Both the position numbers and the translations under genes were made by a program. The notes under the pieces are model-generated. The model worked only from the letters and a program-made list of their open reading frames with translations. It made no database searches and was not told the origin of the DNA. A stretch of 64,000 nt of DNA, from positions 79,127 to 143,126 of the forward strand of contig NMRB01001517.1 of assembly GCA_002633025.1 (NCBI GenBank), given 5' to 3'. The DNA comes from Notospermus geniculatus (taxonomy: Eukaryota; Nemertea; Pilidiophora; Heteronemertea; Lineidae). The first letter of the stretch is position 1; every line of letters starts with the position of its first letter. Below, piece by piece: positions 51,001 through 63,230 of the stretch.

Positions 51001-54000
51001 CTGACGAACTCCACAACTTGACTAGACTGATGCTGGCATAATCATTCAGCCGACGAACAACAGCAACGCTGGCCAAAATAAAAAAATCATGTGGTTCCTA
51101 CCAATTTCATCATAGTGGTGTTCCGTCACTGACGAACCCCTGTCACTGCCATAAAGAGGTGTTTGCCTACCCAAGGACATCCGATATAAGTCTGTGCCAT
51201 ACAAGACTGCAGCGGGATTTTAATAATAGACTGGTTAGTTAGTTTAGAGGAAAAACTATACGGAGGTGGTCTGAGGAAATGTGCGTAAAAACTACCAAGC
51301 ATTCCGAGTCAAATTCTCCAAAATGCAATGTCTTTGGCATGTCCCTTGATCATGGTGAGTGATAAAGTATCAATAGGGCAGAGATTTTGACCCTTTCCCC
51401 TTAATCCATTCAACGTGATAAAAAAAATTCCCAGGGAACACTTTGGTCCAAATTCTCATCTGGAAAAGTGTGCGGAACCACAGCATTTGTTTCCTTTGGC
51501 CCTATCAGAGGCAAAATTGACCAGCAAACTATATATATGCATTACATGCCAATGTTAGAAGATATTTATAAGGAAAGGTTGAGGCAAGACCCATACCTTC
51601 CTTGCATTCCTTCGCCACGCGACTTTCCAGGACGTCCATTTGGGTCTGCATCCGCTTCATGACCCGATCGCTCTCCTGAGATTTGCGGAGGTATGCGACG
51701 ACGATGATTATGATGATGAAGAATGCGATGCCGGCCGAGACGCCGATGCCGATGATGATGGGAAGTGGGAGAGAATCGGTTGGTTCTTCATAGTTGACTC
51801 GACCGATCAGAAAAGTCAGATTACCAACATGGACCTGAAATCAAGCCATATGACCAGAAAAGTTAATGAAAAGGCCGGACTATCTGTTGACTTAAGGTGG
51901 GTTTAGAATTCCATCAATAGATGGCACTTCACCATAAGCGACCATCGTCGACCGCTGTTGGAGGATGTCACACAACAACGTCCAATGGACACAGCTGCAC
52001 GACCAAATAGTGAACTTGTCTTTAGGCACTGTGGGCAGTGAACATTTCAAGTGCATTTCCTTGTCAATTTCTTCCACCAACTGGCAGGACTTTCTCACTG
52101 CCATCCTGTCGGACACTTACAATGACTCTGGGACTGCTCCCTCCATTATCGTTGGGCTGCCATCGCGGTGGTTTACAGTTCAGCTGTCGCATACCAATCG
52201 ACGTCACGTTGCAGTATCCAGTGCCGATTCTCACGATGATATCCGACTCCTTCAAGGCATGGTTCAAGTTATTACCCTGAAATAAACAACCAAGTGAGAA
52301 TAAGAAATGGACAGCCTGAGCAGAATGAGGTTTGGATGACTCTCATATCCATATGGAATTTGAATATCCCACTTCAGAACTTGATGGTCTGAAGTGTGAT
52401 GTTACTTCCTGTCCCAAGGGGTTCTGGCCCTTCTGGTAATGGCTTCCACTGTTCAAGGAACATTTGAAATTTCTGGGAACTTACTCCTTAACTATCGTTA
52501 GGCCACAATGTTGCCCCTACATGATTTTTCTTGTTAAAGATAGAGTAGGAGCTGGGCTTCGTGATGGGGAAACAATTGTTCTGTGAGAATTGTTTTTCAT
52601 GTTGATTTTGCCTTTTTTTCTCGGAACACATGATCAAGTGAGTTTCCCTTCGTATAAAGAACACATGCATTGGGCATGTCTTTTGATGACATTTTTGCCT
52701 TGTGTGTGATATAAATAGGCCTTCTTTGCCTGTGGCATTTGATTCAGTTATGAATAATGATTGTTACTTGTACTTGGTATATCATTCTGAATCTTATATT
52801 ATAGGATTAGCCTGGTTGTTGATTAGAAAGGTAGTCATCAACACCAGAACTTACCTCAATGGTGAGGTAGTCACTTTTACTCTGAAAGAACCTGACACCC
52901 TCCTTAAACGGCAGGAACTCTGGGTTCGGATAAATGGTAAACTTGGGTATGCCGGACCCCTGGTTACTGTTATTCCTCTTGACGCGGACATTCTGCATGA
53001 TGAAACCGTACGGGATCTGCCGGGGGTTGTCGGCGGTGGTGACGAGTCGAGAAGCATTGACGTCGGGCGAGAAACATCGCATGGTCGTGTCGGAGGTGAC
53101 ATTACAATCCTGAAAGAGAAATAAATACGTTTTAAAACGTGATTCACACGGAGAGGCACCTTGCCTTTCCTTCTCCAAACTCAGAGCTGGTACAAACACC
53201 TTCCAGATCAAAATTTCCGAGTCGAGCAAAGACGGACGTAGCACTTGAAATCGACGTAGCCAAGAATATCATACTTACACTGACATAGTCCACCCCCCTA
53301 TGCCTGGCATACATCAGGGGATCCTGCACAGCAGTAAGACCCGTTCCACGAACTTTAATCATGACCCCGCCGCTTAAAATTCCTTTCTCCGGGTCTACCA
53401 TCGTTACCGTCGGGTTCTTCACGTAGTGGTACCGCTGTCTGTCAAACATCACCTCGGCCCGGTCGAACCTCATTCTGATGTCGCCAGCTTTGAGACGATC
53501 AGAAGCAGACGTGATGCAGACGGCAGTGTTTTCATTTGTGCTGCAAGAGATTGCAGAGTGTGAAACTAAAGCGGCCCTTCTTTGTGGGGGACACTGACAG
53601 AATACATATTTCAGCCAGAACAATCACCAAAGACACTGGCGAAATTTATCAGTGGTAAAGGGCTCGTGTGGCTCAACCTGCCCAGAAATGATGTAAGCAC
53701 CTTACCTGATAACGCGACATGGAAGACCTCCCACACTAGCCGTCACGTGACTACCAGCATTCATGTATTTGCCAATAATCGTTAGCTTGGTGCCGCCAGA
53801 GACAAGACCAAATGTAGGGCTGATGTTCTGGATCCGAGGTTCCTGCAGAAGAAGGCAGAATGCCATAACCATTAAGTACTGTGTCGTGTTGACACCAGCA
53901 AAAACGGAGTTTTTTGACATCCGCTTTTAATCAGTGTCATGAACAAGTGATCTTATAGAAGAATGAAAAGGTTTTCATTCTGGAGATTGCTTAACAATAT

Positions 54001-57000
54001 TGGCCCTAGAGTTCACAGGCAAGGCTCTGAGATGGAAATATTGACACGTATAAGAGCAAAAACTTACCACGTAATGAAAATCAGTTGATGATTCAGCAAA
54101 ATAGCTTGCGACAACAATTTTGATACGGCCAAGTTTCTCTCTCACGCTCGCACCAGTCGTACACTTGACACTGAAATGAAAGAACACATGCATTAACTCA
54201 TTCCATTTCCAGTTGCATTGCAGTGCAGTCGGTAACAGGTCCATCCATGCCCCAATGTACAAGTCCCACAGCCATTCACACAAGAAAACTGTTGTGTGGA
54301 GGAGTGCCTTTTGGCAAGTGCAGAAAGTTTCAAATTGGCAATGAACTCTGATGAAGTCAAAGAAGGAAGCAACACTTACGTTCTTGCTTGTGAGAAGAAA
54401 TAAGGTTTACACGGGACACCAGCAACAGTGATACCGTCCTTGATGTCATGCTGGGTCTTGCCAAGGTTCACGCCCTCGATGGTGATGTTGGTGCCGCCCT
54501 CTTTTGGTCCAGATTTGGGAGAGAACTGAAATGGAGACGAGAGATACAGTTGCATTCCACACTGTATTAGTCAAGCTGAGTGTGATGGCCTCAGTGAACT
54601 TTCAGCCTTGAATATGCTGGAACAAGGAGACTTCAAATCATCCGTACTCACTCGATGAATCTGTGGATTAGGACAAGTTGATGAACTCGACAACCAGTCT
54701 CCAGCACATTTCCCACGAATCGTGCAACCAAAGTTGACGCACCATCCACAGCCATATTTGGAGTCAAGGATCAGGCAACTGCCGCAGTTATCTGCCAACG
54801 CCGAGCACTTGTAGACCTCAACTGTAATTGAGAGAAAACAGTTAGTGTGAACAAACAAGGATAAGCTGGACAACAAGGTAATGTTTGCCTTGTGTTCGAT
54901 GTTGATTGGCAGGAGTGCAAGTCATAGCAGATCTAGGACATCATATCTTGGGCTGGACTGAAATCAAGGCTTGCCACACCTACTAAGCCGCAAGAAAAGC
55001 TGCAAATATCCTGCCGTTTTTTACCATTTGGGTGTTCAGATGCAGTTTACTTTCCTGATACTGACAACACGAGATGGATATGGAATAGAGTTCTGATGAA
55101 GACAGCCTTAACTGGAAGTCACCATTTTTCTCAACTAGAAACTGTCCACCCACATAGGAAAGCTGTACAGCAGTATCAGTGATAAGTGTTCACACAGTGG
55201 CAATGAGAATGACTATTAGTTCTGATCAACTTTGAAGCTGATGACATTGGCAAAAGATACAGCTAGATGCCATTAGTTTTTGACTTTGATACACTGGTGG
55301 CGATTCTAAGATGAAAACTGCTGAAGTACACCAAATTTCAAAATGTGTATCTTCAGCTAAGTTACTGGTACTGTAATGGTGGCCTCTCTTATTCTAGGCC
55401 AAATATGTCTCGACTCATTCATGAGAAGAATATCATGCATAATGAAACAACAACACAACCATCAACATGCAACAGATATTCCGGGAACACACCACACAAC
55501 ATCATCACCATCCCACTGAATAACCAGAAAAAAAACGTCGTCGGTAAAACACTGTCTTCCACACACGGAGTATACGGGGCCGTCGTGGCCAAACCTGATG
55601 AAACCGACCTCCCAATCTAGCGTCGCAACATACTCATCAAGCACAATGTTTACCTGATGAGAAAAGTCGGCCAGGAAAAACATACCAACTCCTTTAGATG
55701 GGTCATTGTTTTCTATTCATTAGGGAGTCTGTTTCCAAGGCAATCATCGGCTAATGACCATATTAGGTGGAAGGCTATTAGGCGGGCTTCTTGGTCGAAC
55801 GGAGCTGACTCCTTGGCTAATGGAACCAACAGCAACCGCTCAGATTCGGAGGGCAAATCAAGCATTGTTAGGTTACTGTATCCTGTACTCATCAGGGCAG
55901 TAGACAGCCACTGGTTACTGATCATATCATTAGGTCGACTAATAAGCAGATTCATCACAATATATTCTATGGGTGGACGTACATGAGGAGTATTTGATGA
56001 GAGGCAGGTGAGAAAGAGGAAACCGCAGAGCTACGTGGCGACGCAGCAAGCAAGAGACCTGGGCTAACTGCACAGAAAGTCCGATAGTGCTACCGGCGCC
56101 TATCGCCACTTAGTTATAATGCATTTTCCCATTAACTAAACCACCGATAGGCACCGAAAGCACTATCAGACTTTCTATGCGGTCGGCCCTGGTTTTCACC
56201 CTGTTGCACAGAGTAAAGGTCATTGTGACATGACATCATTGCTTTGTTTTGACAAGTTCTCAATGCCTTTCAGGTCTTCTGCTCCAGCACCATCTTTCGT
56301 GTAGTGGTTCCGGCTTGTGATGGGTCTCACGTTGGGATGAGATTGCCAAGTGATTGTAGCTGATGGAACTAATTGCCTTTTGGATCACCTCAATATAGAT
56401 GACTGAAAACAACACCAAAACAGAAGGGATAGGGGAACACAATCACACTGTTCTCGATATAAGTGAAACACAATGAACACTCATGCAGGTGGGCTACAAA
56501 CTATATGACGACATCGGGACACATCAACAAGTATACACCACATTCACCGCACACAAACAATGGGGCGATCAGCGAAACGGATTTTGATCCGGAGCATCAG
56601 GGTCTACCCTAGGAGATGTTTCCGTCTCATTTTTTTAACCGCTGTACCAATATGTTTGAAACCCAAGCTGTAATCCATTAGCCAGAAATATGAAGCGTTA
56701 AGTAACCCAGCGAAGCACGACATTGTCTTTCCCTTTTAACAATACAAAGTCACACAAGAAACGTGCGGGTAATGTCATACAGACGGCGATTTTTAACAAT
56801 AACTATTCAGCAGCACAATTAGTTGAATTACTTTATCAGTCAACGGAAGGACACAGTGAAAAATCTCACGGCGATTCATTACCATCTGCTAGCGATACCT
56901 CCTCATCCCCTCCAGGCGAGATAAAAAGACCGAGGCGACAACTTAGTCGAATATTTGATAATTTGATGAAACCCAACACCTTCTTTCAATTTTTCCATTC

Positions 57001-60000
57001 AAACACAGGATCAGTTAAGCTGATATTGTTTAATGAAGTTTCTTTTACATCTTTGTGACTTCAATTGTCAGTCCATTATAGGATGGCATTTAATTCTCAT
57101 CAAAGGTCAGAATGCGCTGCCAATCCGTCTGATGCCATTTTTCTTGTCGAAACTGGACATACCTGGGAAACGATAAAAGCCATTTTGATCGGGAACCCAT
57201 TGTTACTTTTTCAGAAGTAACTGAACAATCTTATTCCATAACCATTACAGTGGCAAGTAGAAGCAATATTTTAGACTTTTTGACTCATTTTGCGAAAAAA
57301 TTACATGCTGTGGTAACTAGAATTGCTGCTTGTGGTTGCTAGGCAACAAGAACTCCAATTGCGCCTCCTTCCATATGACACGCAGACGTTAATTTTGTTG
57401 TGGTCAAAGGTAGATTTTTAGAAAGTAGCACGCCACACATCTGGCAATAAGATATTGTCATTTTTTAATCAACGTACAAAAAATGAACACATCCTAAAGG
57501 TATAAGATTCCAGAGGGGAAAATCACCACAATAGAACGGGATACATGTAGGTCGCCATATTACAGGCAAGTCATGGATGTTTACGCAGCTGAAGAGAGTT
57601 TCTTTGAAATCACACGACACCTAGCCTCGGATTTTTCCTGAAGCACGGATACCGGTAACACAACGGCCACGTATACAACAGGCCAGAGACGAGACCGACG
57701 ATTTTTCAATACGGCCTCATTAGAACAACATCTGCCTGGGCTCGGTGTGATCTCGCCAAGTTAAACATGCTATGAAGAATTAATGCGTCGGATGAGTAGA
57801 TGACTGAATATGGTAAATTGTGATTACGAACTCGGTGCATAAAATGGTGCGATCTCGAGCAAGGTGGTGCGTTACTGAACAATACCTGCTAAAATTTTAA
57901 TTCAGAAAGAAAAGTATCAAAGCTACACCTGACTTCTGGTTTAATACACCTCAGCACATTATGGATAACCAAGTTTCAATAATTATCATTTCTTGAGTTG
58001 CCAATCTGATTGTCAAGTACTAGAGTCAAAAGTGTAGAAAGCCAGATTTTCAAACAAAATTTAAATTATTGTGCATAAAACTGCCGATTCTGAAATCGGT
58101 GGAAATTCTCACGTCTACTAGAACATTCAGGACCATCATATGGAAGCATAGCGGTGGGGACCATACAACAGCACAGCCTCTGGATTTGTTGCCAGAAGTA
58201 AACATGTCAGAAGCCCCTTCAAGGTCAACAATTGCTTTTCATCAGCAGAATTCCAGAAACAATGGCCTAAAACGGAAAAGTTTTCTGATTTCTGAGGTTT
58301 CAATGTGACCCTGATCATCATGTTGGTTTTGGACTAGCACTGAATCATGACCTTTGAAGCATTGACCTCAGATGTTCAAGGTCAACTCATGACTTTTGAC
58401 ATGTACCATGGCAACAAGGGCTGGACCAAAACATCCAATCAAACTCACCCATGCCTGGCAAAGAAGAGAAAAAAGCAAATTACACGTATATGTTTTGAGG
58501 GGAAAATGTATGAAAAGAGAAGAAAACTGTAATGTAGAAAGCATGGGAGTGTGGGCTGGAGAGAAACAAGTGTTGGAAGATACTGATGAACAATGGTCAA
58601 AGATCTGAGCCTTGTGGGACTCCCTAAAGAACATGGGAAGAGAAGCCACATGAGGGCACTAGGGGAGCAAATTCTGGTGATCAGATCACTTCTTGACATC
58701 TAGAACAGGCACGGGGAGACAAGGTTGCCGGGCTCATATAGGAGATGGGCCATATATTGCGAAACTTGGGACAATCAGACAATGAACAAGGACAGAACTG
58801 CACGGTAAGGGCTCTTTTTCTTTTATGATACCATTACAACACATCGGCCTTCTTAGCAAGGCATTTTTGGATATTTTGCAACAGATTTCATGAACTAAAC
58901 CAACTGGGTCAAATCATTGGAATAACATTGACGACTACATCATCTAGAAATGAAACACAAGACAAACGGTCCCATCCATGATACAGGGCTACTCTAACAC
59001 TGAGCGCCATCTATCGACAGATCGTGCAACAGGTGACGCATAAAATAGCTATTTACGTGTTGCTATTTCTCTGTAGCGCCCAGATCCTAGAAATATGGAG
59101 GAAAGAAAGAGTGAGGGAGACGGAGAAGTGAAAACATGAAGGATTGGATCGGTACGATGAGAAGCAAACATGGTCCCTTTAACACCTGTGCTCTCATTGG
59201 AGGCCATAATCAAATGAGTTCCCAGGATTTTTAGTGCCAAACTCCCTCAGTTGAAAGAGTCATACCATTTGTGACCCGATCTAGCAAAAATAGGTGCTGG
59301 CTGCAGGATATCATCATTGGTCATCAGTTTACTCAACTATTATCACTGATGTCCTTTACTATTGTCAACTTGCAGAGTCATACATTTCAGCTATTGTGTT
59401 GTAAGGCTGGTAACCTATTCCTCGTTGCCTACTTTTGCTGGAGCGGGTCACATTTGACCCAAAAGTCGGGGAAGTTTTCACTGGAGCCATGACCCATGTA
59501 CATGTACATGTATTCCACCCAGCTCAGAAGCACAGGTGATAAAGGACAATGCAGAAGTGTAAATCTAGAGCAAAATTCATATGGTAATCTTTCCTAAAGT
59601 GAAGAGTGAAGTTTTGCTCTGACCCCTTCACCCCTACCTACCCTGTATGCCTGTTGGGTTGTCGATAGCCTTGCCTGTCCCCCAGAAGATCTTGAATGGC
59701 ACGTTGCGGACACCAGTGTCTTCAGGGTAGGAGAACTGCAACAGGATGGAACGATAGGATAAAACATTCACATGTTGCTAAGACGATTACAGTTGGTGCC
59801 TGTGAAGGAGGGCAACATGATGCCTTGTGTGAAACGAGGTCACTTGCAGACCGCAACGTCAAAACATTGAAATTCCGTAATGTCGTGCTCAGAGGTGCAT
59901 AAGCCATGTTGCAGCCTTTGAAAGTCCAACAATAACAGTTAATTCTGTCAAAGATGCCCTGAAGCCAAAAGTTTAAACCACATAGACAAGCTCATTAGTA

Positions 60001-60637
60001 AGTTTGACATCAAGGAACGAACCTTTGTAGGATCACACCTGATCCTTTTAATCCCAGTACCACCCGCACCGTTGGAGACTTCCAGACGAGCATTCACCTC
60101 CACGCCGCCGTCAATGTTGAAGTAACACCGCAGATTGGACTGGAAGTCCTGTAAGGAGAATTGAGAGCAATCAGAATCTACTCCACATCTGGTACAAGAA
60201 GTACCTGTTATCAAGTCTGTATTGGGAAGTATGACACAAAAGTGGACGAAAATCCAGAAACAAGTTGCTCACCTTTAGATTGACGGCAGTCACAATGATG
60301 TTCTCTTCATGCCCAGACGGTACAAGTATCTTGGTGTCGCTGGACTCAATGCGGGGACATTTACCAGGTCCGATCCTATCGCTCTTCCCAGGGGTCTGAA
60401 ATCACACAGAGAAATGGAGGAGGCTCGAACTGCATGTACGTGAACTAGGTCAGCACGAGTGTGGTCAAGAACGAGGATTCGAATACGCCCAATGTGTACT
60501 GAGAGCCTAAGATACCACTTACATTCTTCCCAGTGACAAGGACTTCGCTCCTGCCGCACACCTCACGATGGTAGACACACCGATGTTTCTGTATGCACCA
60601 GTTGCAGGGGTAGTCACTCTGAGTACAGGAGGTGCAC
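36094..60637 (-). CDS. PLXNA: Plexin (A-type), 23 exons, 5' part beyond the window
   Basis: Exons (minus strand): 60523-60637, 60273-60395, 60023-60148, 59642-59735, 54652-54821, 54381/54380-54525, 54068-54170, 53706-53842, 53279-53540, 52855-53109, 52121-52276, 51597-51834, 45775-45926, 45218-45408, 44506-44650, 43211-43357, 42927-43095, 42383-42586, 40490-40593, 40204-40296, 37103-37272, 36505-36793, 36094-36261. All phases agree; 1251 aa are visible. Plexins are transmembrane semaphorin receptors with a cytoplasmic Rap/Ras GAP. Order seen: PSI domain, connecting region, PSI domain, four IPT repeats, TM helix, juxtamembrane coil, split GAP with inserted Rho-binding domain. The sema domain and first PSI should lie to the right of the window. 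The A-type assignment rests on overall resemblance ([18 protein letters not shown] near the end); the tail ends ESEV. Introns of 5.7 and 4.8 kb are present. Confidence 0.96.
37383..37640. repeat. Minisatellite, four copies of about 63 bp
   Basis: Units contain GCAGTGACTCCATCAGCCCG and TTTAAAGGCTACACAG. In the plexin intron between exons 40204-40296 and 37103-37272. It resumes after the N gap at 38763. Confidence 0.9.
37543..37926. repeat. Gap-flanking duplication, left copy
   Basis: Near-identical to 38763-39152. The two copies bracket the N gap and the 300-bp repeat units. Confidence 0.88.
37985..38428. repeat. Tandem repeat of about 300 bp with GGCCCCCTGGTGG core
   Basis: ATTCCGTTCAGTATTAA occurs at about 37993 and 38292, so one unit is about 300 bp. 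Each unit carries TTTTGGCCCCCTGGTGGCAA (near 38037 and 38338). The second unit runs into the gap. It resembles the unit at 1-475 in size and core motif. Confidence 0.8.
38429..38762. other. Assembly gap (N)
   Basis: 334 undetermined bases within a plexin intron, flanked by duplicated sequence. Confidence 1.
38763..39152. repeat. Gap-flanking duplication, right copy
   Basis: Second copy of 37543-37926 with small differences, including a short insertion near 39100. Confidence 0.88.
39153..40203. other. Plexin intron, remainder
   Basis: AT-rich with a TTAATTAATTAATTAA run near 39259. No exon seen. Confidence 0.5.
40594..42382. other. Plexin intron
   Basis: About 1.8 kb without a recognisable exon. 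A small alternative exon cannot be excluded: related genes have variable linker exons at this position. Confidence 0.45.
42610..42800. repeat. Degenerate short repeat (TTTTCAAGGAGAATT type)
   Basis: Repeated CATTTTCAAGGAGAATTCAT-like steps in a plexin intron. Confidence 0.55.
43598..43880. mobile_element. MITE with AGTTGGCTCTC ends and amplified right terminus
   Basis: The left end AGTTGGCTCTCAATGGGCAA is mirrored by TTGCCCATAGAGAGCCAACT-type ends that occur four times in tandem, each preceded by CATAGCTTTCTATGGCTA. A simple relative lies at 45510-45640. Confidence 0.75.
44735..44822. repeat. Short tandem/inverted repeat (ACAGTACCCTTGTGAAG)
   Basis: Repeated and partly self-complementary TACAGTACCCTTGTGAAGGG units in a plexin intron. 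Confidence 0.6.
45510..45640. mobile_element. MITE related to 43598-43880
   Basis: Ends AGTTTGCTCTCAATGGGCAA and GTTGCCCATAGAGAGCCAAC are inverted copies, about 130 bp in total, in a plexin intron. Confidence 0.7.
45927..49824. other. Plexin intron, left part
   Basis: Part of a 5.7-kb intron. AT-rich, with a small imperfect palindrome near 47445-47515. No exon, RNA gene or known transposon recognised. Confidence 0.5.
49825..49901. other. Assembly gap (N)
   Basis: 77 undetermined bases in the same intron. Confidence 1.
50600..50806. mobile_element. 207-bp TA-flanked MITE, CTGTAAACCGTGAAAT ends, CG-rich core
   Basis: The ends CTGTAAACCGTGAAAT and ATATCACGGTTTACAG are inverted copies flanked by TA. 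The interior is rich in TCGCGA/TTCGCG steps in both orientations. Mariner-type by target site. Confidence 0.88.
51597..51834 (-). other. Plexin transmembrane and juxtamembrane exon
   Basis: Encodes [19 protein letters not shown], then a hydrophobic helix of about 24 residues starting [20 protein letters not shown], then a basic stop-transfer (YLRKS) and the start of the juxtamembrane coiled coil ([15 protein letters not shown]). The coil continues across a 5.7-kb intron into exon 45775-45926. Confidence 0.95.
54822..59641. other. Plexin intron, 4.8 kb
   Basis: Contains the short element at 56061-56189 and an open plus-strand frame at 56723-57058 without resemblance to a known protein. Nothing else recognised. 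Confidence 0.5.
56061..56189. mobile_element. 129-bp inverted-repeat element (GGGC ends)
   Basis: AGAAAGTCCGATAGTGCT on the left is mirrored by AGCACTATCAGACTTTCT on the right, inside GGGC...GCCC ends, so nearly the whole element is palindromic. Confidence 0.7.
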
Positions 60638-61840
60638 CTAGAAAGAGAAAGAGGGGAAGCCATGAGAAGACTGGTTGAGCTACTTCAGGGAGCAGTTTCG
60701 AGAAAAGACGTTTCGACAAATGTCCAAGGTATCACCACACCAAGTTTCATTAAAACAGTTGCAGGCATTACAAAACGTGCTCCGCTAATGGATGGACAAT
60801 GGGTGACGACTATACAGGCTCCCCACTACATGCAGTAAGCCAATGAGGGACCTTGGTTACACTGGTGGGGGTTAATCCTGAGAACAGTTTGGACAAAGGA
60901 AGAACAAGACGAGAGACCTTGGGAGGACCAGAAAGGAGTTAATTCTGAAAGCAGTTTTGACAAATATCCTGGCCATCAAACATGTTTAAACGAGGAGCAA
61001 GAAGGATCAAGTAATTCAGCTGTAAGACCATCATTACTGCTATGGTCATTACAACAAATTGGTTGATAAAACTTGCAACGGCACTGCTGTTGACCCTTGG
61101 GTCGGTAGTAAGATTGACGAGGGGTGATTTAGTCAAGGAACGAGTACATTTCCATGCAGAAGGTCAAATCACAGAGCGTCCATCGCAAAACTTCTTCAGC
61201 GCCAAGAAAATCAAATATCTTCAAACATCAAGAAATCATCAGATACCAGTAAAGACACTCATGAAGTTTTCTTGTGGCCAAAGCTTAATGTACGAGACTT
61301 AGACAAGAAATGTAGCAATCCATCACCGGCTTAGACTCTCAGCAAACCTCACAGCAATTTCCTCCAACATGATCGAACCCAAGGCTCTACCACCAACAAC
61401 AGCTTATTAATTTTTCGTTGGTATCTCAGTCTCCTCACAGACAGTTATAAAGCCAGTTATTCCCCGAACAATAGGAGCCTCATTACCTTGAGACTAGGAA
61501 CATCCTCTGGCGTACCATATCACTGGCTGATCACCGCTTTTAGTCTAATTTACTCTTCTTCACAAAGTTACACTTCGCCTGCGGTTCCGCCACAAATACT
61601 AATGTCCGCTAATCCACGCCTAACGTCCTTGTTAACACAACGCGAGTGTGTAGGTATGCGAGAGGCAATTACCAGACAGCATATTGGTTTTGTTATCTTG
61701 TGGTGTGTCTCTTCTGATATGGTATCCACTACCTCTGCTGGTTTTTGATCAAGTCGACACTCGCCGTCGGTCATAATTGATTCAGGTGGCCCGAGGATGG
61801 AATAACTCCACAAAAGGAGGAAGAAGGCTAACTCTATTAT
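60638..61840. other. Presumed plexin intron, no exon seen
   Basis: The upstream plexin exon must end in phase 2 to join the exon at 60637. No convincing candidate was found here. Confidence 0.45.
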
Positions 61841-62345
61841 CACTTCAGCTTCTACGCCATTTCAGCTTCTTTGCCATTCCAACTTTATGCCACTTCAGCT
61901 TCTTTGCCATCCCAAGTTTGTGCCATTTCACCTTCTTTGCCATTCCAACATCATGCCATTTCAGCTTCTATGCCATTTCAGCACCTTCGCCATTCCAGCT
62001 TCTTCACCATTTCAACTTTATGCCATTTCAGTTTCTTGCTGGTCCAGTGTCTATACCATTTCGGCTTCAATGACATACAGCTCCTATGCCATTTCAACTT
62101 CTGTTCGATTTCAGCATCTTGGCCATTTCAGCCTCTATGCCATTTCAGCTTCTTTGCCATCCTAACATTGCATATTTCAGCTTCTACGTCATTTCAGCCT
62201 CTATGCCATTTCAGCTTCTTTGCCATCCTAGCATTATGCCATTTCAGCCTCTATGCCATTTCAGCTTCTTTGACATCCTAACATTATGCCATTTCAGCTT
62301 CTATGCCATTTCAGTTTCTTTGTCGTTTCAGTTTCTATGCCAGTT
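61841..62345. repeat. Minisatellite, about 21-bp unit (CCATTTCAGCTTCTATG)
   Basis: More than twenty degenerate tandem units. Every frame reads as a repetitive His/Phe/Ser-rich chain because of the repeat; it is not a gene. Confidence 0.92.
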
Positions 62346-62804
62346 TCTCTATGATTATCAAGGTACTAGAACCAGCACTGAAAGATCCACCAGCACCAAT
62401 CATTCCTTTCATGTGCATTCAAGTGAAGAAATGCTTCCAAGACATACATGATTTGTGCCTCTCTCTCTTTATGAAATCAATAGCGAACCTATCATGTCTT
62501 GAGTTCTGACAATTTGCGGCCGGAGAATTAATTCAGATGGCTGCCTAAGCTACTTGTCCCCGATATCAATAATCTTTATGAGTCCAATTCTGTATTTGAT
62601 GAATCCCTCGCCAACCTCAGCAGTCAGGCATGAACAGTTCATCCGAGTGATTGATCCTCCTGCAGCCATGGCTTATAAGCTGCCTGATTAGCCTCAGCTA
62701 GCAAGGGTCAGTCGCTAGCAATTGCTACCTAAACGGCTATGACTATTATTGGTAATTTGTGATTGTTACTGATTTCTTTTGATTTGAGGAAGACAGGGTG
62801 GAAA

Positions 62805-63125
62805 GATGCCACAGTGTAAGACATTGACTAAGAGCACAACTCATTGACTACCAGTGTTACTCACTGACTACCAGTGGAACTCACCGACTACTGATGTAAC
62901 ACACCAACTACCTGTGTAACTCAAAGACTACTGATGTAACACACTTGCCTGATATTGGTTTTTGATGTAACACATTGGCTATTGATGTAACACACCGACT
63001 ACCAGCATAACACACTGGCTATTGATGTAACACACTGACTACCAGCATAACACACTGGCTATTGATGTAACACACTAACTACCAGTGTAACTCATGATCA
63101 CCAGTGTAACACACTGACTACCAAC
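62805..63125. repeat. Minisatellite, about 20-22 bp unit (GTAACACACTGACTACCAG)
   Basis: About fifteen degenerate units with higher-order alternation of a GGCTATTGAT variant and a GACTACCAGC variant in the right half. Confidence 0.9.
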
Positions 63126-63230
63126 TGCATAATTTGAAACATAATCATTCACTTGACAATGTCTGGACTCAACTTTCAGGTGCCTCTTAGAGAAAGTTTT
63201 TGATTTTATTTCAGCATACCAGGGTCTACC

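Larger units (their letters stand above)
52121..60637 (-). other. Plexin extracellular exons (PSI, PSI, IPT repeats)
   Basis: Exon 60523-60637 encodes a PSI module with [14 protein letters not shown] and RCVYHREVC. Exons 60273-59642 encode the stretch up to [15 protein letters not shown]. Exon 54652-54821 encodes the next PSI ([17 protein letters not shown]). IPT-type repeats follow: [18 protein letters not shown] (54380-54525 with 54068-54170), [18 protein letters not shown] (53706-53842), [16 protein letters not shown] (53279-53540 with 52855-53109) and [18 protein letters not shown] (52121-52276). The cysteine spacing and GG(T/V) motifs are those of the family. Confidence 0.93.

Noticed and set aside
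52702-53124. Plus-strand open frame of 140 codons
   Set aside because: It lies opposite plexin exon 52855-53109, whose frame, splice sites and family match are clear.
56723-57058. Plus-strand open frame of 111 codons in a plexin intron
   Set aside because: No recognisable family, no promoter or splice context; length is within chance for AT-rich DNA.
61871-62281. Plus-strand open frame of 136 codons, His/Phe/Ser-rich
   Set aside because: It is the translation of a 21-bp minisatellite; similar chains occur in the other frames.
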